A stretch of DNA of 64,000 bases from an uncultured Oceanospirillaceae bacterium (GTDB lineage Bacteria > Pseudomonadota > Gammaproteobacteria > Pseudomonadales > Balneatricaceae). The translations under genes were made by a program, and so were the position numbers. How positions within the stretch are numbered: position 1 is the stretch's first letter; each line of letters opens with the position of its first letter. The stretch is from NCBI GenBank assembly GCA_937136055.1, contig CAKZOD010000102.1:1-64000 (forward strand), given 5' to 3'. The notes under the pieces were generated by a model. The model saw only the letters and a program-made list of their open reading frames with translations, was not told the DNA's origin and ran no database searches. Shown in pieces: positions 1-9,599 of this stretch.

Positions 1-1
1 A

Positions 2-1552
2 ATGTCCCAAGTGGAAGTTAAACGCAGCTGGTCGCAAACAATGGCGCTCATACTGCACCGTAAAGTGTTAGTCATGCTCTTTTTGGGATTTTCGGCTGGT
101 CTACCCATCTTATTGATCTTCAGCAGCTTATCGTTATGGCTTAAAGATGCTGAAGTTTCAAGAAGCACAATTACCTTTTTTAGCTGGGCAGCACTCGGTT
201 ATTCTTTTAAATTCATTTGGGCACCGCTGGTTGATAACCTTAAAATCCCTCGTCTTACTGACTCTTTAGGTAGGCGTCGTAGTTGGATTTTAGTCAGTCA
301 AATCGCCATTATTATCTCCATACTCGCAATGGCGTTTTCCGAGCCTACAGATACTTTAACGCTTACCGCCATAGCCGCTGTGATGCTAGGCTTCTCCTCT
401 GCGACTCAGGATATTGTCATTGATGCTTATCGTATTGAGTCAGCACAAGGAGATATGCAATCAATGCTTTCAAGTGCCTATATCAGTGGTTATCGCATTG
501 GGATGATCGTCGCTGGTGCTGGTGCCTTATTCATTGCAGGCTGGATAGGTGTAGAAGGCACTTACACACCTCATGCATGGACAACTGCTTACGTTTGTAT
601 GGCTCTGGCTATGCTAATTGGGGTAGCCACTACTTTTTGCATTAGCGAGCCTGACACATACAGAGATAGCCACGAGGTATTTAATGATAACAGCAACGTG
701 TTGCGCTTTTTACTCTGCTTTGTCATCTGCGTGGCTATTTTTATCAGCGCCTTCACGCTTTTAGGACCGAGCACAACAGCCGTAAAAGCTTGGTTGATAG
801 AAAACGCGACTGAAAATAAACGTATTGCTTCTTTTATTTCAGCAACCTTCAAATTATGGGTTTCTATCGGCTTTGCAGCAGTTGGCGGCTGGATACTGAT
901 TAAACTAAAAACAGTTCCACAAGAAATGCTAATTGAGGGCTATGTAAACCCGATTACGGACTTCTTTGAGAAGTATGGGAAAACAGCTCTGCTGGTCATT
1001 TTACTCATTGGTTTTTACCGCGTCTCGGATATTGTGATGGGCGTTATCGCTAACCTTTTCTATTCTGATTTAGGCTTTAGCAAGACAGAAATAGCCGCTT
1101 ATTCAAAAACCTACGGATTATTTGCAACTATTGGTGGTGGCTTTTTAGGAGGAGCTATTGCAATTCGCTACGGCGTCTATAAAGCATTATTAGCCGGTGC
1201 TGCACTCTCTGCTGCGACCAATGTGTTATTTGCGTTTATGGTCGGGCTTGATAAGAGTGGCTCTATTTTATTTATGACAATTACTGCAGATAATATTAGT
1301 GGCGGTATCGCAACGGCAGCATTCGTCGCTTACCTCTCAAGCTTGACCAGCGTCTCTTTTACCGCAATGCAGTATGCTATTTTCAGCTCATTAATGACCT
1401 TATTTCCAAAGCTATTAGCAGGCTATTCAGGGGCTCTATCTACTGAGTTAGGCTATGAGCAATTTTTCTACTTAACGGCTATATTGGGTATTCCTGCAGT
1501 TATTCTGGTTTTGATTTTGACTAAGCTTGTTCCTGTTGAAAAGCTTAATTAA
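2..1552 (+). CDS. ampG: AmpG-like muropeptide MFS permease
   Basis: This is a 516-residue polytopic inner-membrane protein of the major facilitator superfamily, AmpG branch. The family imports GlcNAc-1,6-anhydroMurNAc peptides from the periplasm for cell-wall recycling. The N-terminal half has the family's features: an LGFSAGLPILLIFSSLSLWL first helix, then GYSFKFIWAPLVDN and a basic loop GRRRSW. E. coli AmpG is about 490 residues, so the length fits. The ATG is the second base of the window, so an upstream start and the promoter cannot be judged. The cytoplasmic amidase AmpD of the same pathway lies about 22 kb away, unlinked. Assignment by family resemblance; related PAT/SLC33-like permeases are the main alternative. 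Confidence 0.85.
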   Translation: MSQVEVKRSWSQTMALILHRKVLVMLFLGFSAGLPILLIFSSLSLWLKDAEVSRSTITFFSWAALGYSFKFIWAPLVDNLKIPRLTDSLGRRRSWILVSQIAIIISILAMAFSEPTDTLTLTAIAAVMLGFSSATQDIVIDAYRIESAQGDMQSMLSSAYISGYRIGMIVAGAGALFIAGWIGVEGTYTPHAWTTAYVCMALAMLIGVATTFCISEPDTYRDSHEVFNDNSNVLRFLLCFVICVAIFISAFTLLGPSTTAVKAWLIENATENKRIASFISATFKLWVSIGFAAVGGWILIKLKTVPQEMLIEGYVNPITDFFEKYGKTALLVILLIGFYRVSDIVMGVIANLFYSDLGFSKTEIAAYSKTYGLFATIGGGFLGGAIAIRYGVYKALLAGAALSAATNVLFAFMVGLDKSGSILFMTITADNISGGIATAAFVAYLSSLTSVSFTAMQYAIFSSLMTLFPKLLAGYSGALSTELGYEQFFYLTAILGIPAVILVLILTKLVPVEKLN

Positions 1553-1568
1553 ACCGACAAATGTTACC

Positions 1569-1619
1569 CATCGATCACTTTGCTAATGTACTTTTGATAA
1601 TGTACGTAAGTGGTCGATG
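1569..1619. terminator. hairpin between convergent ampG and yajQ
   Basis: An imperfect inverted repeat pairs CATCGATCACTT (1569-1580) with AAGTGGTCGATG (1608-1619). It lies between the 3' ends of two convergent genes. There is no good T-run on either side, so it is only a possible bidirectional terminator. Confidence 0.35.
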
Positions 1620-1647
1620 AGTATCACATCAAGAACAACCTAAAGAT

Positions 1648-2130
1648 CTAATCTCTAAAGTTATTGTACTGTAGCGGTAGATCAATATCGCTTTCTTTCA
1701 AAAGTGCCATTACCGCTTGCAAATCATCGCGCTTTTTACCTGTTACACGAACCTTTTCACCTTGAATTTGCGCTTGCACTTTTATTTTTGACTCTTTTAT
1801 AGCTTTGGTAATTTTCTTGCAATTTGGCTGATCTAAGCCTTGGCGAAACAAAACCTCTTGTCTGGCTTTCACCCCTGACAGTTCAGGATCTTGCTCATCA
1901 AAACACTTTGGATCTAGACCACGGGCAACAAATTTACCCACTAACATATCAATCATTTGACGCAACTGAAAATCAACATCCGCTTCTAAAGACACTGAAC
2001 CTTCATTTCGTGTAAAAGAGGCTTTTACACCTTTAAAATCAAAACGCGTACTTAATTCACGACTTGCTTGATCAACAGCGTTAGTTACTTCATGTTTGTC
2101 TAATTCAGACACTATATCGAATGATGGCAT
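1648..2130 (-). CDS. yajQ: YajQ family nucleotide-binding protein
   Basis: The 160-residue protein matches the YajQ (DUF520) family along its whole length. It starts MPSFDIVSELDKHEV, has the conserved DFKG segment near residue 33, and ends LPLQYNNFRD. Family members have two ferredoxin-like domains and bind nucleotides; a Xanthomonas member is a cyclic-di-GMP effector acting with a transcription factor. It is monocistronic here, divergent from panE and convergent with the AmpG-like gene. The precise role in this organism cannot be read from sequence. Confidence 0.95.
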   Translation of the reverse strand: MPSFDIVSELDKHEVTNAVDQASRELSTRFDFKGVKASFTRNEGSVSLEADVDFQLRQMIDMLVGKFVARGLDPKCFDEQDPELSGVKARQEVLFRQGLDQPNCKKITKAIKESKIKVQAQIQGEKVRVTGKKRDDLQAVMALLKESDIDLPLQYNNFRD

Positions 2131-2344
2131 AATATTATCCTTGTATAATTTACCCAGATTTTACTGAGTTTATAACAGGGTACAAGTCTTTGAGAGGCTC
2201 TTTTAGCGCTACATTTTTTGCCACTTGAAAGAACACAGCAAAAGAAAGTGAAAATATCGCTATAAAAAGTTACTACACAGTATCCGTTATGAGTATTAAA
2301 AAAACCTCGTCTCAAAAATATCTCTATGCAAAGGTTTAAATATC

Positions 2345-3307
2345 ATGCAAAAGTCTTGGTACATATTAGGTAGTGGTGCAATAGGTACTTTATGGGCAGC
2401 TAAATTCTCAAAAGCCTCCATTGCTTGTGTACTAATGCAAAGGCGCACACAGCTTGACCAAAATGAATGCCTCTCTTTAACACAAACCGATGGCTTACAA
2501 GTTGATCTTCCTATTCACCAACTTTCTTTAGAGGCCTTATGTTCACAGAAATCAGATTCAGAGAGTTCATCTTCAGATCAGTCATCTAATCAAAAGCTCA
2601 ATATCAATAAATTATTGATTTGTACTAAGTCATACCAAACTCAAGCAGCACTAAAACGTATTGCGCCTTTTCTCAGCGCTGATGCAAACATAGTGTTACT
2701 TCAAAACGGCATGGGACAACACGAACAGATCAGGTCGCTGCTACCAACACAAACTATTATCGCAGCTAGCACCACTGAAGGGGCGATGCTCGAAGACACA
2801 TTGAAAGTTAAACACACAGGTCTCGGGACCTCTCAGTTTGGCAGCTATGACGCCGGTACCAAGATAAACAGCGATGTGGTTAATGAATTGACTATAATAG
2901 GCATGAAACAACACACTAATATCCAAGAAACATTATGGAAAAAGTTAACTATTAACTGTGTTATCAACCCTTTAACGGCCATTTTCAACTGCCGAAACGG
3001 CGAACTTATTGAAAATACAGCGTATCGCGCACGGGCAATAGCACTCTCAAAAGAAGTTGATTTAATCGCTAAAAATTTAACATTATCAATCAGTGAAGCT
3101 GATACTTTTGAACATGTTGTGACTGTCGCCAAAGGGACAAGTAACAATTACTCTTCGATGCATCAAGATATAAAGTATCAACGCAAAACAGAAATCGAAT
3201 TTATAAATGGCTATTTACAACATCAAGCAGATACTCTTAATATCCCATTAGTGATAAACCTTGACGTACTCAAACGCATCAAAGAACTTGAAGTAACGGG
3301 TAAGTAA
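2345..3307 (+). CDS. panE: 2-dehydropantoate 2-reductase
   Basis: A 320-residue ketopantoate reductase of the ApbA/PanE family, which reduces 2-dehydropantoate to pantoate with NADPH on the way to pantothenate and CoA. The N-terminal GSGAIGTLWAAKFS is the Rossmann dinucleotide-binding loop. CTKSYQT and LLQNGMG are the usual family segments. A Lys in WKKLTINCVINPLTAI fits the catalytic lysine helix. A serine-rich stretch around residues 67-80 looks like a loop insertion within the Rossmann domain. It stands alone between yajQ (divergent) and the cobalamin adenosyltransferase gene. Confidence 0.9.
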   Translation: MQKSWYILGSGAIGTLWAAKFSKASIACVLMQRRTQLDQNECLSLTQTDGLQVDLPIHQLSLEALCSQKSDSESSSSDQSSNQKLNINKLLICTKSYQTQAALKRIAPFLSADANIVLLQNGMGQHEQIRSLLPTQTIIAASTTEGAMLEDTLKVKHTGLGTSQFGSYDAGTKINSDVVNELTIIGMKQHTNIQETLWKKLTINCVINPLTAIFNCRNGELIENTAYRARAIALSKEVDLIAKNLTLSISEADTFEHVVTVAKGTSNNYSSMHQDIKYQRKTEIEFINGYLQHQADTLNIPLVINLDVLKRIKELEVTGK

Positions 3308-3451
3308 TCCTCCTAACAAATCATCACAATACAGTATAGATTTTGCTGCTTTATAAGTGATTGATTTTACCAAATATATATACACAAATAATTAGTGAGA
3401 AGATTATATTTCTCAACTAAATAGCAGTGATAAAAGATAAGGAAAAATAAT

Positions 3452-4057
3452 ATGAGCGACACTTCTGAAAAACCTTCAGAGAAAAATCGCCTAGATAAAA
3501 TCTATACTCGCGGTGGTGACAAAGGTAAAACGTCCCTTGCCATGGGGCAAAGATATAAAAAATGTGATGATGAAATACAGTCACTTGGTGATGTTGATGA
3601 GCTAAACTGCCAAGTAGGCGTTGTTATTTCACTGATGAGTAAAGATGACACACTAATAGATGATTTTAAAAGTGTTCAAAATACGCTTTTTGATATAGGT
3701 GCTCAACTAGCGATGAAAGGCTGTGATTACCCGCCCCTTAAGCAGCACTTCATTGATGACTTAGAAGTAAAACTAGATAAAATAAATGCTAAGGTGCCGA
3801 GCTTAACAGAGTTCATTCTACCTGGAGGCCACCCAATTGCAGCACATTGTCACCTTGCTCGAGCTATCTGCCGCCGTGCTGAAAGACAACTTGTGCAACT
3901 AAGCCAGAATGATGACACACTAGGGCAGCCACTTAAGTACTTGAACCGCTTATCCGACTACCTGTTTGTTGCTGCGCGCTACCTTAACTCCCTTAAACAG
4001 CACCCTGAAACTCTGTGGCAGCCAAGTACTAAAAAAGCGGAGAATGATAGAAATTGA
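3452..4057 (+). CDS. ATP:cob(I)alamin adenosyltransferase, PduO type
   Basis: This 201-residue protein belongs to the PduO/MMAB family, which transfers the adenosyl group of ATP to cob(I)alamin to make coenzyme B12. The ATP-binding N-terminal motif YTRGGDKGKTSL is intact, and so are the RAICRRAER and YLNRLSDYLFVAAR segments that bind ATP and cobalamin in the trimer interface. GDVDELN near residue 48 is also conserved. No B12 riboswitch or other cobalamin gene is visible nearby, so it probably salvages imported corrinoid. Confidence 0.92.
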   Translation: MSDTSEKPSEKNRLDKIYTRGGDKGKTSLAMGQRYKKCDDEIQSLGDVDELNCQVGVVISLMSKDDTLIDDFKSVQNTLFDIGAQLAMKGCDYPPLKQHFIDDLEVKLDKINAKVPSLTEFILPGGHPIAAHCHLARAICRRAERQLVQLSQNDDTLGQPLKYLNRLSDYLFVAARYLNSLKQHPETLWQPSTKKAENDRN

Positions 4058-4145
4058 TAAAATTTCGATTCACTCATAGGCATTTAAAGAGTTTTGATTT
4101 ATTCTTTGCTCAGTTTTGATCATATATCAGCAGTAAGGAGATACT

Positions 4146-4679
4146 GTGGAAGAAAGTAATATCATTATTGCCATCATCAGTTTAGGTGTCGGTGGCACAT
4201 TAGGTTATTTAGCTGGACGTTCAAGTGCTCAACCCAATGGCAACGAAAAGCAGCAAATAGATCATCTAAAAGCTGAGATGAATGAATACAAAGATTCTGT
4301 CGCTCATCACTTTCAGCAAACTGCCAATATGGTTAATGAAATGAACGATAGCTACAAAGGTGTTATTCAACATTTAGCTAAAGGTTCACAAGAGCTATGT
4401 GATGCAGGCACTGCTGCGGATGTTGAATCTCGTTTAATTCCAAACATGAGCAATACAAACGTTGAGAAGCCTGTTCAAGAAGACAGTTCTGAACCAAAAG
4501 CGGCCGACGTGATGGAACCACCTAGAGATTATGCGCCTAAAAAGCCTGACGAAATGGGTGCATTATCAGAAAACTACGGCATTCAAGGCCAAGGGGTTAA
4601 TGCACAAGAAGAAGCTCAAACAGCAGAAACGGCTACCCCGCCACTTGATGCTGCTGTAAGTGAACCTAAGCAATCATAG
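4146..4679 (+). CDS. yhcB: YhcB/ZapG (DUF1043) membrane-anchored division protein
   Basis: The 177-residue protein has one N-terminal membrane helix (about residues 5-25) ending in GYLAGRSS. A coiled coil follows with the family stretch HHFQQTANMVNEMNDSYKGV, and then a low-complexity Pro/Glu tail. YhcB (ZapG) in E. coli links division and envelope synthesis and is about 130 residues, so the C-terminal tail here is longer. The GTG start is chosen because a strong AAGGAG (4135-4140) sits five bases upstream. In enterics it neighbours degQ/degS; here degS follows one gene later, which supports the call. Confidence 0.88.
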   Translation: MEESNIIIAIISLGVGGTLGYLAGRSSAQPNGNEKQQIDHLKAEMNEYKDSVAHHFQQTANMVNEMNDSYKGVIQHLAKGSQELCDAGTAADVESRLIPNMSNTNVEKPVQEDSSEPKAADVMEPPRDYAPKKPDEMGALSENYGIQGQGVNAQEEAQTAETATPPLDAAVSEPKQS

Positions 4680-4697
4680 GCTAAAGCCTTAGATTAC

Positions 4698-4735
4698 TCT
4701 TTAACAGTGCTAACTATCATTAGTACTGTTAAAGA
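4698..4735. terminator. bidirectional terminator hairpin
   Basis: A 15-bp stem with one G-U pair (4698-4712 with 4721-4735) and an 8-base loop lies between convergent yhcB and the NIF3 gene. AT-rich stem ends can supply U-runs in both directions. Confidence 0.7.
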
Positions 4736-4768
4736 CTACCCACTTAAAATTCTAATTGATTAAGCAAG

Positions 4769-5530
4769 CTACACTGGGTTTTGCACATCAATAAATAGAT
4801 GTTCAACACCAAACTTTTCAGCTAGGTGCTCACCTAATGCTTGAACACCATAACTCTCTGTAGCGTGATGCCCAGCTGCAAAATAATCAATACCCAACTC
4901 TCGTGCTAAATGCACCGTTTGCTCTGAAATTTCCCCAGATATAAACGCATCTACTCCTATAGCAGCTACCTGTTCAATGTAACTTTGCGCGGCACCTGTA
5001 CACCAAGCTATCTTCTTTATGTCTCTGTCATGCCCCGCTATATGCAAGGGCTGGCGATTTAGCTTCTCAGATAAGTCATTCTCAAGCTGCTTGGCAGACA
5101 TCGCTGTTTGAGTTTCACCTAGTAACACAATAGCTTCACCGACATCTCCATCCATACCCGCATTGATTTTCCAATTCATCAATTTAGCCAATTGCACGTT
5201 GTTACCAACTTCTGCATGGGCGTCAAGAGGCAAGTGATACGCTAGAAGGTTCACATCGTTAACCAATAATGTTTTGATGCGCTGCCCTTTAATTCCAGTT
5301 ATTTGCTGTTGCTCCCCGCGCCAAAAATAACCGTGGTGAACCAATATCAAATCAGCATTTTGCGCCACCGCTTTGTCCAATAATGCTTGGCATGCAGTCA
5401 CACCTGTCACTATTTTTTGTATTTGCTGTTTACCCGCAACTTGTAACCCGTTCGGGCAATAATCTTTAAATTGCTTTACAGCTAGGTACTGATCGCAATA
5501 TTCGACAATTTCAGAGATTGAAGCAGGCAT
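4769..5530 (-). CDS. NIF3-like dinuclear metal centre protein (YbgI)
   Basis: A 253-residue member of the NIF3/YbgI family (DUF34). Metal-ligand motifs are visible: ILVHHGYFW near residue 65, LAYHLPLDAH near residue 99, and AAGHHATESYG near residue 220. Homologues form toroidal hexamers with two metal ions per subunit and have been called GTP cyclohydrolase-like, but the cellular reaction is not settled. In pseudomonads the gene sits beside the DegS homologue algW, which matches the next gene here. Confidence in the family is high; the function is unknown. Confidence 0.92.
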   Translation of the reverse strand: MPASISEIVEYCDQYLAVKQFKDYCPNGLQVAGKQQIQKIVTGVTACQALLDKAVAQNADLILVHHGYFWRGEQQQITGIKGQRIKTLLVNDVNLLAYHLPLDAHAEVGNNVQLAKLMNWKINAGMDGDVGEAIVLLGETQTAMSAKQLENDLSEKLNRQPLHIAGHDRDIKKIAWCTGAAQSYIEQVAAIGVDAFISGEISEQTVHLARELGIDYFAAGHHATESYGVQALGEHLAEKFGVEHLFIDVQNPV

Positions 5531-5912
5531 AGTCTTTCCATTTTGAGTTTAATGATTTAAAAGTACAGCAGACAATTATTCTATAATCCACACTGTTTAA
5601 AGTAAGTTTATCTTGTCTGCTAGATACTGCTAAGCTTATATTACTTTAGCGTCTATTTTTTGCTAAAATACGCTGAATATTCAAATGTTTTAGCCATTTT
5701 AACACTGTGATCGATACAGCAGCTTCTAATACGATAGAACTGTCTCTGCTATTACAAACAAACGAAGATATCAGCAGCTTAATATATCGAGTTTTTAACC
5801 TCGAATAATTAATTCTATCAATGACTAGAGAGACACCGTTGCGTATAGTAGCGCCATTATTTATCACTATCAGCTCTAACGGTAATCATCGATCGCTTTG
5901 CTTAGGTTTATT
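5531..5912. other. divergent intergenic region, NIF3 gene to degS
   Basis: This 382-base gap holds no convincing gene. A 9-bp perfect inverted repeat, AGCAGACAA (5567-5575) and TTGTCTGCT (5613-5621), flanks a TATAAT (5582-5587). That could be a -10 box with an operator, but no -35 at the right distance is obvious. The rest is AT-rich and should hold the degS promoter. Confidence 0.4.
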
Positions 5913-7040
5913 ATGAACAAATTTGCATTTCTAGCATGGCCAACACTATCAGGGATTTTAATTGCTATTATATTGTTGCAATTCTTACCTGGGTTTTCAA
6001 AACCGCAACCGGTTAACATTAACAAGGTTGACCTCACTACATTGCATCCGCAAACCATTCCCAACGACCTAGTCGTTTCAAAGTCATTTGTTCGCTCATA
6101 CGCAGATGCAGTGGAGCGTGCAGCGCCTGCTGTGGTTAATGTTTATATTCGCAAGAATGATGAGGAAGCAGCAAACAATGATCAACCGCTGCCATCTCCT
6201 TCCAGCGAGTTTCATTCAAGCTTAGGCTCTGGCGTCATACTCAATGAGCAAGGTTACATTGTTACCAATAACCACGTTATTGATAAAGCTGATGAAATCG
6301 TCGTGGCGCTGCAAGATGGCAGAGAAGCTGTGGCAACAGTCATCGGCACTGATGTAGGTACAGATATTGCGATTTTGAAAATCAGCCTGCCTAATCTTCC
6401 CAATATTATTATTCAAGACTCTGAGAGTTTGCGAGTTGGTGATGTTGTACTCGCTATCGGTAACCCTTTTGATTTTGGGCAAACAGTGACAAAAGGCATT
6501 ATCAGTGCAAAAAGCCGCAACAGTGTTGGCCTTAATCGCTATGAAAACTTTTTACAAACAGATGCCGCTATAAACCCCGGTAATTCCGGAGGTGCCTTGA
6601 TTAATACCCAAGGTAACTTAGTGGGCATAAGCACTGCTATCTTCTCTAAATCAGGAGGCTCAAACGGTATTGGCTTTGCCATCCCCTCTTCTCTAGCACT
6701 TAAAGTTATGCGCAATTTAATTGAACATGGCAGGGTTATTAGAGGCTGGCTAGGGGTCGAAACACAGGAGCTAACACCTCAATTAGCAGAGTCTTTTGGT
6801 CTTAATAATATTCGCGGATTAATTTTAGCGGGTGTCTTCCCTGATGGCCCTGCATCAAAAGCTGGATTACAGGCAGGTGATCTTATCCTCGCCTTCAACG
6901 ATATGTCCATCATTAGCGGGTTAGACTCGATGCGCAATATTGCTGAAGTAAAACCAGGCAGCGTAGTGAAGGTAAACTTCCTGCGTAACGGCGAGTCTTT
7001 AACCACTGATATTATAGTTGGTGAACGACCTTCCAGCTAA
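5913..7040 (+). CDS. degS: DegS site-1 periplasmic serine protease
   Basis: This 375-residue trypsin-like protease has an N-terminal membrane anchor (about residues 5-25), the protease domain and one PDZ domain. In the sigma-E pathway DegS/AlgW senses misfolded outer-membrane proteins through the PDZ domain and cuts the anti-sigma factor RseA/MucA. The catalytic triad is present: His 121 in TNNHVID, Asp 151 in GTDIAIL, Ser 225 in NPGNSGGALI. The ATG at 5913 is preferred over an in-frame TTG at 5898 because TTAGG lies six bases before it. A single PDZ and the anchor favour DegS over DegP/DegQ. Confidence 0.93.
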   Translation: MNKFAFLAWPTLSGILIAIILLQFLPGFSKPQPVNINKVDLTTLHPQTIPNDLVVSKSFVRSYADAVERAAPAVVNVYIRKNDEEAANNDQPLPSPSSEFHSSLGSGVILNEQGYIVTNNHVIDKADEIVVALQDGREAVATVIGTDVGTDIAILKISLPNLPNIIIQDSESLRVGDVVLAIGNPFDFGQTVTKGIISAKSRNSVGLNRYENFLQTDAAINPGNSGGALINTQGNLVGISTAIFSKSGGSNGIGFAIPSSLALKVMRNLIEHGRVIRGWLGVETQELTPQLAESFGLNNIRGLILAGVFPDGPASKAGLQAGDLILAFNDMSIISGLDSMRNIAEVKPGSVVKVNFLRNGESLTTDIIVGERPSS

Positions 7041-7064
7041 AAGCTCATACAAATTATGAGCTTT
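7040..7064. terminator. bidirectional terminator, degS / acoR-type gene
   Basis: A perfect 9-bp stem, AAAGCTCAT (7040-7048) with ATGAGCTTT (7056-7064), starts at the degS stop codon and overlaps the stop of the convergent regulator. The T-rich arm is followed by ATTTAA on the plus strand. Confidence 0.7.
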
Positions 7065-9057
7065 ATTTAAGCCCCAACTCTCGCAAACGTTTATACAAAG
7101 TATTACGGCTAATACCTAACATTTTAGCTGTTTTACTTAAATTCCCTTGGCACTGATGAAAACACTCCAAAGTTTCTTGATGGGTGGTCGTGCTTTTATT
7201 ATCGGTTATTTTTTCAACGTTATTTATATTCTTAACGAGTGGTAACTGCACTCTATCAAGTTCGCGTGGGAAAGCCTCTTCAGGTATTTCCTTGGCATAA
7301 TCACTATCGGCTATTTTCCCCTGCTGGCGCAAGTCATCATAAAAATCATCCGGTATATGATAGTTTTCAATAGCCTCTTGGTCCGCCATTGCTAAAGCGA
7401 CATTGAGAACACTAATAAACTGGCGAATGTTGCCAGGCCATGGATGCTGTAAAAACAATGCCATAATGCCATCAGGCAGTTTTGCTTGATGCTCACTCAC
7501 ACTTTTAGTGCGCACTATATGCGCAAACAGTTGCTCTTTATCGGTTCGTTCTCGTAACGCAGGCAATGAAATATTGAGGCCACTTACCCTATAAAAAAGA
7601 TCTCGCCTAAAACGCTCCTGCTCCACCAGCGATTTTAGATTACAATTAGTCGCCGATATCAACTTTACATCGACCGGATAACTTTGTGTTGAACCTAAAG
7701 GAGTGACTTTACGCTCTTGTAAAACACGCAGTAACCTTCCCTGTACGTTTAATGGCATATCACCAATTTCATCTAAAAATAGCACGCCATTATTTGCTTT
7801 TCTGATCAACCCTATAGAGCCTTTTGTATCAGCACCGGTAAACGCACCTTTGACGTAACCAAAGAGCTCTGACTCGACTAAATCTGCTGGAATAGCCGCA
7901 CAGTTTAGCGCCACTAAAGGTTTATCCCCTCTTGCGCTATCGTGATGCAGCGCTTTCACAAACACTTCTTTACCAACACCTGTTTCGCCAAAAACAAGGA
8001 TAGGAATATCTTTTTCAATCACTTTTTTGGCTTGGGCGATCGCTTTTTTGATACGCTCATCACCGAACTCAATATGCTCAAGATCTACATCAATATCAGC
8101 TTTCTTTATAGGTGCTTTTACGATGCTTTTTGAATCATTCAAACTCACAATATTCGCATGCTTATCACCAATAACACCATCGCCTAAATTATAATTACTG
8201 ACCACTGACTGCACCGCACTCAATGGTGCACAGACCTTTGCAAACATCCGATACTTACCCAGCACGCACACCTCAAACGGCGCATTTGTGTGCTGTCGTA
8301 GGTGATCAACAGAGCAACCTAGCACATCACTCACCAGAGCCCCATCAAAATCAAAATCAAACAAGCGTCGTGAGCGGCGGTTTATGGCACTCACTCTGCC
8401 ACTCTCATCAATCGCAATTAGCCCAGACCATTGGCTATCTAAGCTATCAGCATGAGTGTTGATAGTTACGATATGATGATGCTGTTGGTATTGATCGAAC
8501 AACAGAGCGTTCTCAATCGATTGCGACATTAAACGCACCATCCCCAAAGTATGCGCTTGAGGCATATAGGAATCACTAGAGATATCGAGCACTGCAAGTA
8601 ACTCATTATTGGTATCATAAATCGGGGATGCTGAACCAATCATATAGCGGTGCCTTTTTAGAAAGTGCTCATCCCTTTGTACTTGAACTGCCTGCCCTGT
8701 CTCTAATGCTGTGCCTATCGCATTTGTCCCTGTCGACACTTCTCGCCAGCTTGTGCCAGCTCTAAACCACTGTTTTTGGGTGTTAGATAAAAAGCGTTTC
8801 TCACCCCAACTATTAAGTACTTGCCCACTGTTATCCGCCAGCAATATTAAGCACGGGCTGTTGTTTAAAATATTATCGTAATAAGGTAAAACCGCATGAT
8901 CAGTTGTATTAACTAAAAGGCGATGAATATCTAACAATACTTTAGTATCGCTTGCTATCAACTGATCTAATTCTGGCTCTGTTTCATGCTGCAAACCAAA
9001 GCTGCGACAGCGCTGCCACGAGTCGATAATTAATTTATCATGGGATGAGTTATTCAT
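7063..9057 (-). CDS. AcoR-type sigma-54-dependent transcriptional activator
   Basis: A 664-residue enhancer-binding protein with the AcoR layout. There is a GAF sensor (about residues 60-190, with the typical GTNAIGTALETG) and a PAS-like segment (about 205-260). The AAA+ domain has Walker A GETGVGKE (357-364), ESELFGY (395-401), the sigma-54 contact loop GAFTGA (404-409) and Walker B GVLFLDE (424-430). A Fis-type helix-turn-helix ends the protein. The start at 9057 (MNNSSHDK) is preferred to a 51-residue longer frame that lacks family similarity. It is divergent from the glp ABC operon, which has a -24/-12 promoter, so that operon is its probable target. The ligand is not known; AcoR relatives answer to small alcohols or ketones. 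Confidence 0.92.
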   Translation of the reverse strand: MNNSSHDKLIIDSWQRCRSFGLQHETEPELDQLIASDTKVLLDIHRLLVNTTDHAVLPYYDNILNNSPCLILLADNSGQVLNSWGEKRFLSNTQKQWFRAGTSWREVSTGTNAIGTALETGQAVQVQRDEHFLKRHRYMIGSASPIYDTNNELLAVLDISSDSYMPQAHTLGMVRLMSQSIENALLFDQYQQHHHIVTINTHADSLDSQWSGLIAIDESGRVSAINRRSRRLFDFDFDGALVSDVLGCSVDHLRQHTNAPFEVCVLGKYRMFAKVCAPLSAVQSVVSNYNLGDGVIGDKHANIVSLNDSKSIVKAPIKKADIDVDLEHIEFGDERIKKAIAQAKKVIEKDIPILVFGETGVGKEVFVKALHHDSARGDKPLVALNCAAIPADLVESELFGYVKGAFTGADTKGSIGLIRKANNGVLFLDEIGDMPLNVQGRLLRVLQERKVTPLGSTQSYPVDVKLISATNCNLKSLVEQERFRRDLFYRVSGLNISLPALRERTDKEQLFAHIVRTKSVSEHQAKLPDGIMALFLQHPWPGNIRQFISVLNVALAMADQEAIENYHIPDDFYDDLRQQGKIADSDYAKEIPEEAFPRELDRVQLPLVKNINNVEKITDNKSTTTHQETLECFHQCQGNLSKTAKMLGISRNTLYKRLRELGLK

Positions 9058-9598
9058 AAATATTATCTGTTTTTCGCCTTTTAGCGTTATTTTTATATAA
9101 GGGAAACAGTGAACAAGTCCAAGACGCCCCTGGCATACAGGATTTTTCGTGATTAAGGCAATCCATACAGGCGGGCTGGTTGCCCGGCGAAATGCATTAA
9201 CGATGAGCACGGAATATCCTGCATACCCCGTAGGGTCCTTACTCTCTCAAAAAAAGCTAAGAGACCATTTCCTTTGTCAGAAAGCTTGTAAAGGACTCGT
9301 CATTCACTACGCTTTCTTTCGCGGATCTGGCCTCTTAGGGATCCACAGGGAACATCTAGGGACTTATTCACTGCTTCCCAGGCAAATATAAGTATTCGAA
9401 ATGTAGCTCACCTGAACAATTTAAGTGAATACACAATTTTTCAATTAAAGTGACACGAGAGAAAAACCTGACATTTAAATACTCTAAGGCCAAGCAGCTT
9501 CTCAAAAAAATGGGGAGTTCATCACTTATCAACTGCTTTGATTAGTCAGTTTCTACCAAGCTTTTTATCAACAATATCAACGGTAGCTGAGGTTAAAT
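9058..9598. other. long upstream region of the activator gene
   Basis: There is no convincing gene here. A plus-strand open frame at 9149-9391 has no recognisable protein features. Two TGAACA half-sites, at 9110-9115 and 9413-9418, match the cluster nearer the glp promoter. The first lies about 50 bases before the activator start codon and may serve autoregulation. No -24/-12 promoter is seen on the minus strand. Confidence 0.45.
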
Positions 9599-9599
9599 T

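Noticed and set aside
2345..2640. Ser-rich segment in PanE as a sign of frameshift
   Set aside because: Frame and motifs before and after are continuous; it is a loop insertion.
3308..3451. Cobalamin riboswitch before the adenosyltransferase gene
   Set aside because: The 144-base gap lacks a B12-box-like segment and is too short for the usual aptamer.
5646..5867. 73-residue minus-strand frame between the NIF3 gene and degS
   Set aside because: No family likeness and no clear ribosome-binding site; it occupies the likely degS promoter region.
9149..9391. 80-residue plus-strand frame upstream of glpS
   Set aside because: It overlaps the unsupported N-terminal extension of the regulator frame, lacks a good ribosome-binding site and shows no recognisable protein pattern.
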